DNA from: Tanytarsus gracilentus
Taxonomy: Eukaryota > Arthropoda > Insecta > Diptera > Chironomidae
Direction of reading: 5' to 3'
DNA: 64,000 nt
NCBI GenBank assembly: GCA_038502055.1
Contig: JAXRKN010000043.1
Span: 4,588,001-4,652,000 of the forward strand
Below the pieces are notes generated by a model. That model made no database searches. It saw nothing but the letters and a program-made list of their open reading frames with translations, and was not told the origin of the DNA. Shown in pieces: positions 26,201 to 38,000 of this stretch; within the stretch, counting starts at the first letter, position 1, and each line of letters opens with the position of its first letter. Made by a program: the position numbers and the translations under genes.

Positions 26201-29200
26201 AATTTCTTTTTTTGTGCAAAAATTACAAAAATCACCAAGAGAATTGTAAAAAAAATGAAAAATGACTCAAAAATCTCAAATCCAAATTTATTTCTTCTTT
26301 CAACATGGATTTAAATCATTCGATTTTCTCTGACATCAAAATCTAAGTGAAAATTGCAAAAGAAATCGATATGTGCGTGCAGAAAGTTGAATAATAAACA
26401 AATAAAAAAAGGGAAGAAATCTTAATAGTTTAAATTACACCCCGAGGAGCAACATATATTCGCAACATAAGCAAATAAATAAGAGAATAGGAAAAAAGGA
26501 GTCACAACACTTTAACCCTATACAACATTGTTCTCGATATACACATTATGGTCGGTTTTGCGTCAATATCACAAAAAAGCAGTGTACATGGATTTCATTT
26601 GAAATCAATCCGATGAGCATAAAAGTAAATAAATTTTCCTTTTGTGTGACGGAGCCATGAGAAAAGAAAATTTAATTAAAAGCATATCTTTTTCGGCTCT
26701 CTTTCACTCTTTTGTTTGCATGGCGAATATAATGATGAGACTCTGACATTCGGAGTCAGATACTTGGGTGTACACATCTAAGCGCACAAAAGAGGGCACA
26801 ATTGAATTAGTTTCGGCATGAGAGTCAGGATGTGATGTGAAAAGAAAAAGAGAAGCGAGAGTGTATCAATGTTATGCAAATGTTTATTGTTATTGGAATG
26901 TTTTATGCCCTTCATCCTAATAAAATAAAAATTTTCGAGTGGAAAAAAATGCGTTGAGAGGAAGAATTTTATCGTTCATTCAAAGAGTCATGTAAATTAG
27001 AACATAACAATTTCACAAATCTAAATTTTATGGAGAGATAAAGGCGATGACGACAAGTCAAACAACAATAGAGCTGCATTTGAATATGCTCAAAATTCTA
27101 CTTTTTTTTGACAGAAAAAAAGAGGGATGAAATTATTTTTTGACTTGTACAACAAATTATAGACGAGATGGCTATCGATGACTATAATCATATTTGTCAA
27201 ATTCAATTATTCACGGTGATATTTTAACGTAAATTTGTGAGCATGAATGAGTGTTTAATTTATGGGCGTTTAAAGATTTGCAAATAAAAATTCATTCATA
27301 TCACATCAGTCATGCGAAAAGGTGTCGAAATTTGTTGACCTCAACAACTTTATCATTTATTTAACGAATATTTTAAATTTAAATAAAATCCAATGTTTTT
27401 GAATCAATTTAAATTTTCTTCATCCTTCGAAAAATGAATTAATGCTCGCACATTTACTTAAGCATATGCATTTATGCAGTATATGAGATGCGGACCCTAA
27501 AACGACTTCCATTTATCATTTCGCCACATAATTCTCATTTAAATTCAAATTGCGAAAAAAATTGCAAAAATTTCACGAAAAATATCAAATGTCACATTCA
27601 AGAAAATTGTGTATGTGAGATCATCTTCACTTTCTCTCTCCGCCCTTAACGCCTTACACACATTTTTGGTACTTTACGATGAACCATGAATTTTTAATAC
27701 AAAACGAGAAGATTTGTTATTACACTTTGCACACATTTCACCTATCACAATTTGCAAAACAAATTATATTACAACCGACAAGCAGCGAATGAAGGAGAAA
27801 CGAAAGTTCATCTCGTGTCTCAGTCATAAAGACAGCACTTTTATATATTTTAAACATTAAACAAAACATACGCGAAGGGTGGGAAATCATATGGGGATGA
27901 TGCCGATGTATCGTTAAAGAGAGAGAGTGAAAATGCTATCAACTTAATAGAGATGCGAGTCTTAAAATTTAACACAATTTTGCATATTATTATTATTGAT
28001 GAACATCTAATAAATTTAACGTAAAATTTTAAACATTAAGAGGGTGTTGAACTTTGAGTTAAAAATGTGTTGTTTGATTTATTGACATCCAAGCGTTTAA
28101 GTCACTAGAAAAAGACTTTTAAAATATTATTAAATAAAAATATTATTGCAGAATTTCATTAACTATCTCAAATAAATTATTATTCCTTAATGAATTTGCT
28201 TAAAAATTAAAGAAGTGTAATTTAAATATTTTTCTGACACCCTTCGTAGATTTTTAATTTAAATTCGTCACCAACTTTTTTCTCGATTTCCACATGCACA
28301 GCGGAGTTTTTCAATTTTATTGATTATAGCTAATAAACTTCGCAATAAGTCATTAGAAAATCGCTTTGCAAGTTATTTGAAACCCTCCTTCGAAGTGACA
28401 CGCAGGGCGCGGGTGAGAAGGTAGTTAGCGAGATTAATGTGAGAAGGGAGAGGCGAAATGATGGCGATAATGAAAATTCAATTTAAATAATCTTTATAAT
28501 ATGAAAGAGAGAAAAAAATGCGGAAAGTCGGAGAGAAAGTTTCGATTCATTGTCGAATGAATTTCTTTTCTCTTACTCCTCAGCAGTTTTATCCTCTCTC
28601 TCTTGAGTCATTTCGATTTTCCGATTTTCTCGCTTGCCTTTTTTTCTTATTTTATTTTTCACCCTCAAGTTTTTTAACTGTTCTCATTCTAACTGATAAG
28701 AGAATTGCACTGTCAAAGTAGAATGATATATTGCGCTTGAATTTCCATAAAATTTTCCTTTTCAGCTATTTTTTCCTCCACACTCTCACTCAGCTGCTGC
28801 GAGAGCTCCTTATTCGCTTCTTTGTTGGATTTAAGATTAAGATTGTAAGAAATGAAAAAGAAAAAAGAAATTCAAAAACATCAACAGCATTAAAATGAAT
28901 TTCTATCTTTTTTTTCATGCAAGAGTTTTTCATTTCTATTCTGGGAGGGATAAAAGGGCATTTTCTTGTGGGGTCAATCTTTATATCTCTAAGTGTTCGT
29001 TTTGTAATTTAAAAAATGTAAGAAGATTTTTTTTATTTGTTTAATTGCGTTATAAGCATCTTAGTGATGGCATTTGTGAGGTTAAATGAGGATGAAATTT
29101 AAGACAAAAATGTGAGATAGAAAAAATATAGAAGTAAAATAATATTGAAAATTTAAAATAATTTGATGGTTCAAATCCTAAATTTAGTAGAAAATGTTTA

Positions 29201-32200
29201 AATCGATTTTTACTTTTTTACTTTTGAAAACCAGTTTGAACTCCAGTTAAAAAATATGAAATGAATAAAAAATTCAAATATTTATTTTTGTAAACTTCTA
29301 AAATCCCTCTCAACCCATTAAACTCAGCATTAAAGTCACACGGAATAATTTCATGTTTGTTATTTTAATTTCTACAATCACATTTGTACAAAATGAAAAA
29401 AGTAAATTCTCTAAGAGGATCTAAAGCATTTACTACAACCCTCTCGGCAGTTTGCCGATTATAATCTATTGCTATAGAGCAATAGTACATGTATATATGT
29501 AGATATGGTGTAGTCAGTCAACCAAAATTGTCACTCGGGTGATTAATGAGTGTCGTATGAAATTGTCTAGAAAAAAAGAGCAAGCAAGAAGAATAAAAAG
29601 AAGGGTCATACGGAAAATCTCATTTCACCCACATTGTCTTGTGCTGCTGCTGAAAATGCAATCGACAAATAGGTATACTCCTTCTTCCACTACTGCAGAA
29701 CAGCCGATGGACCGTTGCTTTATTACGCATTGGGTTGGGGGTGTAATGTATTCAGTCGATGTTCGCTCGGGGCGAGTTGAGCTACCAACCATTGTTAAGA
29801 AGATTAAAATTATAAATCTGGTATTGAAAAATTCCCTTCTCGAATAAAAAGGGAGAGAAATCAGTGCGTAGAGATGGATGGAAAATTGTGTGTGATGTAT
29901 GCAAGATATGAGCGAATGTTTTGCATAAATTTTAGATTTTCCTACTGGCCAAAATTCATGCGATTTGATTTATAGGCGTTTGAAAAAGAAGAGGGGTTGG
30001 AAAAGAAGAAGAAGAAGAATTTTTCTCTTCCGGTTCATGATTTCATCTTCCGAAATAATAACATGACAATAAAGACGGTATTATGGCTGATTGGGTAGGT
30101 TTAATGGACGCAAATATATCTCGCACACAATTATGAGATGTCGAAGAGATTTGTGGTAAATTTGAGTTATTGTGCAAACGTTTGAAAATTTAAAAATTTA
30201 TCTCGAAAAAAAAGCTTTAATGGAAGTTATCGTATTTTTCTGAGAAAAGTATGCACTCAATGATCAAATAACAATTATAATCAAAACAGTTCATTAAAAG
30301 ACGCTAAGAAGCGGTTAAGATCGACACTGAAAGAAAACGAGCATAACTGTTGAGATAAACGAGCATAAAAAGTCAATAAAAAGTAACAACTAGTAAGATT
30401 GTGTATATGCATTCCCGCCACCAAAGAGAGAAATAAAAAAATCCAATCAAAATTTCAATAACCGAAAAAAAAGAATTAAACGTTTTATTGCTCTTGCCAG
30501 CAGCTATCATAATTTCTAACTCATTAACTCCTAGTCGAGTCACATACAGAAAGACATAAAAATTTTCGCTCTTTTTTATGCTCGGAAAAATTAAATCATG
30601 AAACTTATTGGGTTGAAAAATTTCTTTTGACGATCGCATCGTGATGATGGTGGTATACAAACAATTTTTCGCCCCGCGTAAATCGACATCGATGTGAATT
30701 GTGAATAAAAAAAAAGTTGCAACACATAAAAGAATAAAATTGACTTTGTTGCTCTTTCCTCCGACTCTCTTTTTTTTATGGGCTCATGTTCTTTTTTTCG
30801 CAAAATCATTTTGTTGATGTTCACTGCCGCTTATTTTGTTGTTTGAGAAGTAAGGAAACATCAAATAATATAAAATAAAAATAAAAAAAGTAATAGACGC
30901 ATAAAATAACAGATTTTTCGTATCATCATAATAATTTTTATAGATTTTTATGGGTTTGTGGGAAATGAACAATAAAATGGTAATAAAAAATGTTGCTTCA
31001 GATTCATCAAAAAAAAGAAGAGTCTTCATGAAAGAGAAATCACTTTATTTATTTTTTTTCGACGCGCTTGATCTCATGCTGGACAAAAAAGAGCATTAAA
31101 ATGACCGAGGGTGGACGTTTCATTAACTTGTATTTGATTTAATCTTTAAAAAGTAAAATTTTTTGATTACTAATCAAGCAATTAAATGTCGGCACCTCAT
31201 CAACAAAAAAAAGAGTAAAATTTTATGGGTTTTTTACTATCTTCTCTGTTGAATAAATTGCTTAGATCTTCTCCTCCCCACCGCTCTCAACATTCATTCA
31301 ATCTAATCCTCCTCGAGAGCTTATTAATAATATGATAAAAATCTATTATACAGCAACAATTTCCTTCTCTACGAGCTTGATACACACAACAAAAATTTAA
31401 TTGAAAAATAAAACTTGCAATGTAATTCCTCAAAGATTTATGGCCATCCGCCAAATATGTACAGCAGAGGACGCGAAAAAGGAGAAAAGAGAGGAAAGTA
31501 AAAGGGTTTAATGAGCGAAAAGAAATTCAAAGTACCCTCCCGCGTACTCTGCGCTCGGATGTTTTTAATTTAATTTAAAAACAATTTCAACGCAATGTGA
31601 ATTTTCATCGCTTCTAATTTTAATGGCACGACAAAATCCTTTTTCTTGTGAACTTTTTTATATTATTAAAGAAACGAACAACATATAAATATACAATTTA
31701 GTAATTATAATAATTTCGTAAGGAGTCAGTGAAGAAAATTCTCACAACCTTCTCCGCCATTGGCTCACAGATCTCATTATTATGCAAGGAACATTTGCGT
31801 TTAGCTAAAGAAGAGAAAAAAATGTACACAAATTATAAAGACGATCCTCATTAGAAATTCATACTCAAACCTCTCACGAAATCGTTTTTATTAAATTAAA
31901 ATAACTTTTACCCAGCACATAAACGAAAAAAAAATAACTTCCAGATAGATGAGAAAGCCGGGCGCATAAGATAAGTGAAAAAATAAATATAAAATTACGA
32001 CAGAATCGTTTACATGCAAAGTTTAATTTTTTCTTTTTTTGTCTCATCAAAAAAAGAAGCTTTTCATAAATTATTTAAAGCAGGTGAAACTGCAATCATC
32101 AAAAGGTTTTTTCTTTCCACACAACTCATGAGAAAAAAAAGCCTCGCAATGAAAATAATTTTATGACATTGAAACGCATATATCATTCTGTAATTCATGG

Positions 32201-33950
32201 ATTGTTATCTTGAAAGCGCTTTAATCCCCGCAGAAAAAAAGGCGAATCAAAACATATATCTTCCTTTTGACTGACATTTTCATTTCGCTCAAGGAATTTT
32301 CTTAGGGTTTTCCACTTTCTCTATCACACTCGCTCCATTTCTATTTCTTACATGTACCAATGGAAGAGTCTGAGAATAAATGGACGGGAACTTTATTAAA
32401 TATTATAAATAAATTTATTCAACCCAATCAAAATAAAAAGTTAATATTTTCACTCTAAAATTGTTCAGAAAAATTTTACTATAGTTTTTTTCCTGTCCAT
32501 CCCTCGCATCTCAAACTCTATTCGCTCCTCAAAAGAATGACGATGACGTCGGTGGTGGCTGGTGGAAGAAAAAATCATATAATATAATAAGTAAGCACAT
32601 GGAACATTCAGAAATATAATGGAAAAACATCACATGCTCAGAATATTTTTAGACTGAAATTCAAGTGATAACTTTTTTTCTACATCTCGGCAAAGCAGAA
32701 AGCGAGCAAGATACCGGATTAAAATTCTGCGCTGCTTTCGTAGAGAGAAAGAAAAAAGGGAAAAAATATTCGTAAATCCCTTTTTTTCATTTCATAGTCG
32801 TCGTCGACATCTCCGTTGTACATTTGTGCCAAAAGCATCACGCCACATTGCATTCTATGCTGAAGAAGCGATTATAAATTTTATGAAACAGAAGAGAAAG
32901 CTCCGAGTTCACCTGATGACATTTTTCTCTTTTTTTCATCCCTCGCATCGCACATATGAACACATATTTAATAATATCGTGCCACGTGTGAGGCGTGCGA
33001 ATTTGATAGTAACGTCTTCCTATAAATTACTTACTTGAATTCTTTCGTGAAAGATTTTTGAAATGAAATTTCATCGAAATAACATAATTTGACCGCATAA
33101 ACACATTTGAAAGCCTACACAACCGTAACTTCTTAATGACGAGTTACAAATTGCGATATTATCTCCGTATAAATGAGAATTTTTTTCTAAAAAGAGTGCA
33201 TGAGCATGCAATTTCGGAAATTGAGGTGAGGGAGAGAGAAAGAAAAGGAACTTTGTGATATGTGTCAACATGCATGCGATTGTAATTTAGGCGAATTATT
33301 ATCATTATTGTAAAACCGCAATAATTTCAAAACACATTCTGTCAACATTTATAAACGTCGACAACTATACATGCCAGGCAATGACAAGAGAGCTCTCTTT
33401 GGCAAATTATCTAAAGCAGGACGGGAGTTGGGAGAAGTTGATGGAAATTTTTAAGTTTAATAAAAAATAATTTTAAATTTTAAAAACTTTCAACCGTTAG
33501 ATTTTTTACAAAACTTCCCTGGTAGAACACGAGTTCAAATTTGGGTGTTATTTGAGTTCGAATTGAATTCAATTGTTGAGTTCAAATCCAGTTCAGTTCA
33601 AATCGCGTGGTAAGCTTTTGTATGAAAACGGTTGAACTCGCCCATATACGTTTGAACTAAATTTGAACTCGATTTTCGATTTGAATTCAATTCGAACTGA
33701 AATTTGAATTCAAATTGAATTCAATTCGAACTGAAATTTGAACTCAAATTGCCCTCAAATTTTCAAATTAAAAAAAATTTAGTTTAACCTTTGAATTCAA
33801 ATTGAATTCAACTTTTGAACTGTTCCACTTTCCAAGTGTTCCTTTAGTTAATTAACTAACTTTTTTTTGCTCGCACTTATTCTTTTTTGCTGTGTGAAGA
33901 GAAATTGGAATTTTTATTAGTTTTGTACTTAAAAATTTTTCTTACTTTTT

Positions 33951-34026
33951 TGCTGCGCCGACTCGAACTCGAACTCAGGACTCCTGTTTGCTAAGCGCGC
34001 GCGAAACCACGAGACCACCGAGGAAA
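33951..34026 (-). repeat. tRNA-like (pol III promoter-like) sequence inside the TIR element
   Basis: Read on the minus strand this GC-rich patch has an A-box-like TGGTCTCGTGGT (34006-34017), a CTTAGCA like an Ala anticodon loop (33989-33995) and a B-box-like GAGTTCGAGTC (33960-33970). A T5 run at 33931-33935 could stop pol III. The stems do not pair well, so it is a degenerate tRNA or the head of a tRNA-derived SINE, not a working tRNA gene. It differs sharply in base composition from the rest of the element. Confidence 0.5.
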
Positions 34027-34410
34027 CTTTATGTTAAAATCCATTTTGGCTAAAAGCTATATTTAAACCATTCTTATTTTTTATATCAATTTGCCAACTA
34101 TTTCTAATATTTTTTGTCCTTTGATTTAAATTTTAAAAAACAAAAATTTTCTTTAATTTATTTTTTAAAGAAAAAATATTTTTTTCTAAAGTTTTTTGCA
34201 AGTTTAGTAGTTTACATTTTGATACATTAAAATTTTTGAAATTGAAGAAACATATCATCAGTGTCTGTCAAAAAACACATATATAATAGATATAATTGCT
34301 AAATAATGTAATAATCAGGTAATAATTAAACTATGGATCAGAAAAATATTCCAATATTTATTTTAACATTAAAACAAAGAACAAATCTTAATTTAGGGCT
34401 TCAATCAATT

Positions 34411-34720
34411 CAAATCGAGTTCAACTTTTGAAATAAATTTGAAATAAAGTTTATATTAACCACCCAAAATTTCGTCTAAGTCCTTAATTCAAATCGAGCT
34501 CAGGTTTTTTAATAAAGTTCATATTAAAAACCCAAAATTTCGTTTAAGTCTTTAATTCAAATCGAGTTGAAGTTTTTAAATAAAGTTCATATTAAAAACC
34601 CAAAATTTTGTCTAAGTCTTTAGTTCAAATCGAGTTCAACTTTTGAAATAAAGTTTATATTAAAAATCCAAAATTTTGTTTAAGTCTTTAATTCGAATCG
34701 AGTTCAAAATACCCCAATTT
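34411..34720. repeat. 68-bp tandem repeat array
   Basis: The marker CAAATCGAG (last copy CGAATCGAG) recurs at 34411, 34490, 34558, 34626 and 34694, giving spacings of 79, 68, 68 and 68 bp. Each unit runs through AATAAAGTT, ATATTAAAAA, CCCAAAATTT and GTCTAAGTCTTTA. It lies inside the TIR element. Confidence 0.85.
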
Positions 34721-34971
34721 TAGTTCAAGTTTTGAATTCAAATTGACTTCAAGTTTTGAATTAAATTTGAAATAAATTTAATTCAAAATACTCCAATTTT
34801 AGTTCAAAACTTGAATTCAAATTGAGTTCAAGACTTGAATTAAATTCGAGTTCAAGTTTTGAACTAAAACTTTGAATTTAGTTCAAGTCTTGAATTCAAA
34901 TTCTTGTTCAAATCTTGAACTCAGCCTTAGAGTTCAACATGGAAATTTAGTTCAACAATTGAGTTCAAATT

Positions 34972-35039
34972 GAATTCAATTCGAACTCAAATGTTGAACT
35001 AAAGTGGCTGAGTTCAACATTTGAGTTCGAATTGAATTC
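34972..35039. repeat. 28-bp perfect hairpin in the right part of the TIR element
   Basis: Arms at 34972-34999 and 35012-35039 are exact reverse complements around a 12-nt loop. Similarity extends about nine more bases outward with one mismatch. The arms are built from GAATTCAATTCGAAC and CTCAAATGTTGAAC blocks. Confidence 0.9.
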
Positions 35040-38000
35040 AATTCGAACTAATTTAGTTCATTTGAACTAAATAGTTCAATGTTTGAGCTCAATTTGAACT
35101 CATTGTTCTACCAGGGTTGTGTTGTTCTCACTCCGCGTGCATTTTTGTCAGTCATGGCATTAAGAGCGTGGAGAGGAACTTTAATACATTATAATAGGCG
35201 CACGATAGCTATATTACGTCAAATTAGCAAAGATAATTATAATTTGAAAAAATTATTCGATTAAATTAACCATAAATGCCTCTGCTGCAGTTCTATTCAT
35301 ATAAAAATAAAAATGCGGATGGAGAGGAAAAATATCAGTTAAGCTTAAATAATTCACTAATTTATATGCGATAATAATGGGAGAGAATTAATGAAACTCA
35401 ACCCATATTTAAAAGAGCGTTTGACAGTCACTTATTTAAAAAAAAAGTTAATGAATGCATTCAATTTTTACCGAAGGCATGCAAATCAATCCATCGAAAG
35501 TAGATTGAGAATTTCCTTGGAATTTCTACTCATCTAAAGCAAAAAAAAATTCGAAACAAGAAAAAGGTTGAAATCTCTTTTTTTTTGCCCCTTTAAGGCA
35601 ACGGCATGCATCAATCGCAATTCACTTTTTCGAAAAAGCGCTTACTTAATTACTATTTTACGAGAGAGAGAAGAAAAAAATAACTTCAGTCCACTCGAAA
35701 TTCAGAAAATTTCCGATTCGATGGAAGGGAGCCGAAGTCGACACGATTATTGTTGCAGAAACGTGTAATTAACTTTTTAGCTGCAGTATCTGATAAAATG
35801 ACGTGTTGTGCATGTGATGCGATTTGTGTACTCGAGACTCGATGATGGCCGATATTTGCGAGAGGGCCAATTTTATTTATGCGAACGAATTTTTTGATCA
35901 AAATTATTCAGAATTGAATTTGAAGAAATTAATTTTTTAAACTTTACGAGAATTTAAAATTCATTTTGTACTGATGTTAAAATAAAATAATTCTTTTATC
36001 CAACAGCTGTTTCAATAACTTTAAAATCATTAGGCTAAAAAATCTTTTATTTGAATTTCCATACAGCCATATATCATTATTTGATTGCAATTTGCAAAAA
36101 ATTTGAAGTTTTATTTCGCAGTTTTAACTTTTGGCCAAACAATCATTCACAATAATTACTATCTCTCTCCTTCATTTTACCATCAAATATTTTTAGGTAA
36201 TAATAAGGTGAAAAAAAATAATTAAAAGTTCTCTTCCACCAATTTCACAAGCTGATTGTTATGTTCATCCTTCTCATTTCTTCTGTGCTTCTTTTTCAAA
36301 TATCGAGAGCGCGGCCTCGTAAAGACTTTTTGCATTGTTGCAAGACGCAACTAAATATAAGAGAGAGAATGCATTTTGCAATCAATACAAGAAGAAGAAA
36401 GATTTTTTCATCAGAAATGAAATGGAATACAGAAAAATTGTATTTATGCGGTGGATAACATTTTGCAAAACTCCGTGTGTGCTTGAGCCGGAGGAAGGGA
36501 AGAAACTGTTTTAATAATCATGTCTTGATGAACCATGAAAATTATGATTCCTCCATCGATTAAAATTCCAGCATTTTTTTATTCATTTTTATTCCGCGCG
36601 GTTGGCATCAGTAAACATGTATCTTCAATTTCTCGTGAAATTTTATCTTGCACTGTGCGCTCTCGATAAACAAGTCTTCAATTATGTATCGCAAATTTCA
36701 GTTCGTTTTCTTTTCCCTCCGATATCAAACAGCACAAATTTTTTGGAGAACCAACTCAATTGCATTTGATGATGAAGTTTATTTTTTGCTCTTGACTTAA
36801 TCGCTCGATACGATGGATGAATGATTCACAATATTCGAGCCAAAACGAGCAAAAAAGAAATTATTCTTCGATGCTCGTATGGAGTCGGGAGAATTCCTTA
36901 AGAAATTCAATGAGATTGGATGAATTGAGGCACAAACAAAAAAGGGAAACAGGAAAGAAATAAATTTTTCATAATTTCATGTTTTCATTGAAGAATTGGG
37001 CAGAGAATTTAATTTTTTTTAAAATTTTAAACTACCTAAAAAATATATTTTAAAAATTTTAACGTGAAAAAAGTTGTTTCAAATCCCAAAAAAGCAAAGT
37101 AATTGGAAAAAAGAAGGTCAACAACTTAGAAATTCTAAAACATGAGCAAACGAGTATAAATGTACACACATAGTGCCATTTTACTCCATTATTAAGTCAG
37201 CATAAAATGCAAATTAGCCGCTACTAGCCAGCCAACCAACCGCTGCCATTCATCTTCACTTGATACACTTTTTTTCAGTTTTTTGTTTGCAAACGCATAT
37301 GTAAGGCATGCTCGTATACACACGAAGAAAATTTCAAGAAAACTCCTTGTCTTTCTCTCTCTCTCTCCTCAATGTTTAATTATACGAAACATCAAACGCA
37401 AATAGCAACAAAACATGGCATGAACATAATAATTATTTAATTTTTTTGCTTCTTTTGCGCTCAATTGCACTGTCGGCACACTACTGCATGTTGTTTATGT
37501 GTTATGTGTGCTGGTGCTGCAGTTTTTATGCAATTTTCAGACGTTTAATATAATGGATGGATCAATGATTTCGCGGTCGAGCTGGCAAACAACAAAATGG
37601 AGAATGAAGTAAGACCAATTTCAACATTGAATTATGCATAACTCAAACTTTTTTGTTTCTCTCTCTCAAACTGTTTTTTGCTGTTGTTGCTTGAAATTGT
37701 AAAAATTATGCACTCTTCCGTTTCCGACTCGTTTCTGCTCAACTTCTTTTCTTGCTCATATGTAATGAGCAAAGTTCTTTAGCATGGCGGATGATGTTGA
37801 GTCAATTAAATTAGAAAATAACTTAAATTTGAAATTTTTCATAATAAATTGAAAAGCTTTTAAAAATTTAGCAACTCAAAAGTAATCATAAAGTTCATTC
37901 ACATGACAATCTAATTTGAATAGCGTAACTCACACCATCTTTAAGTTAAAACACTGGTGATGATGTCATAAATTTTCATTTGATCAATTTCAGCACTCTC

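Larger units (their letters stand above)
33517..35116. mobile_element. Non-autonomous TIR element, 1600 bp, foldback-like
   Basis: The ends are inverted copies: CCCTGGTAGAACA at 33517-33529 and TGTTCTACCAGGG at 35104-35116, with similarity continuing inward (GAGTTCAAATTTG against CAATTTGAACTC). The interior is packed with variants of TTGAATTCAATTCGAAC in both orientations, a 68-bp tandem array at 34411-34720 and a 28-bp perfect hairpin at 34972-35039. No transposase frame is present. The flanks (ACAAAACTT on the left, TTGTGTTGT on the right) show no clear target-site duplication, so the superfamily stays open. Confidence 0.8.

Noticed and set aside
29760..29800. tRNA-like A-box on the minus strand (TAGCTCAACTCG)
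   Set aside because: No B-box at a suitable distance and no cloverleaf pairing.
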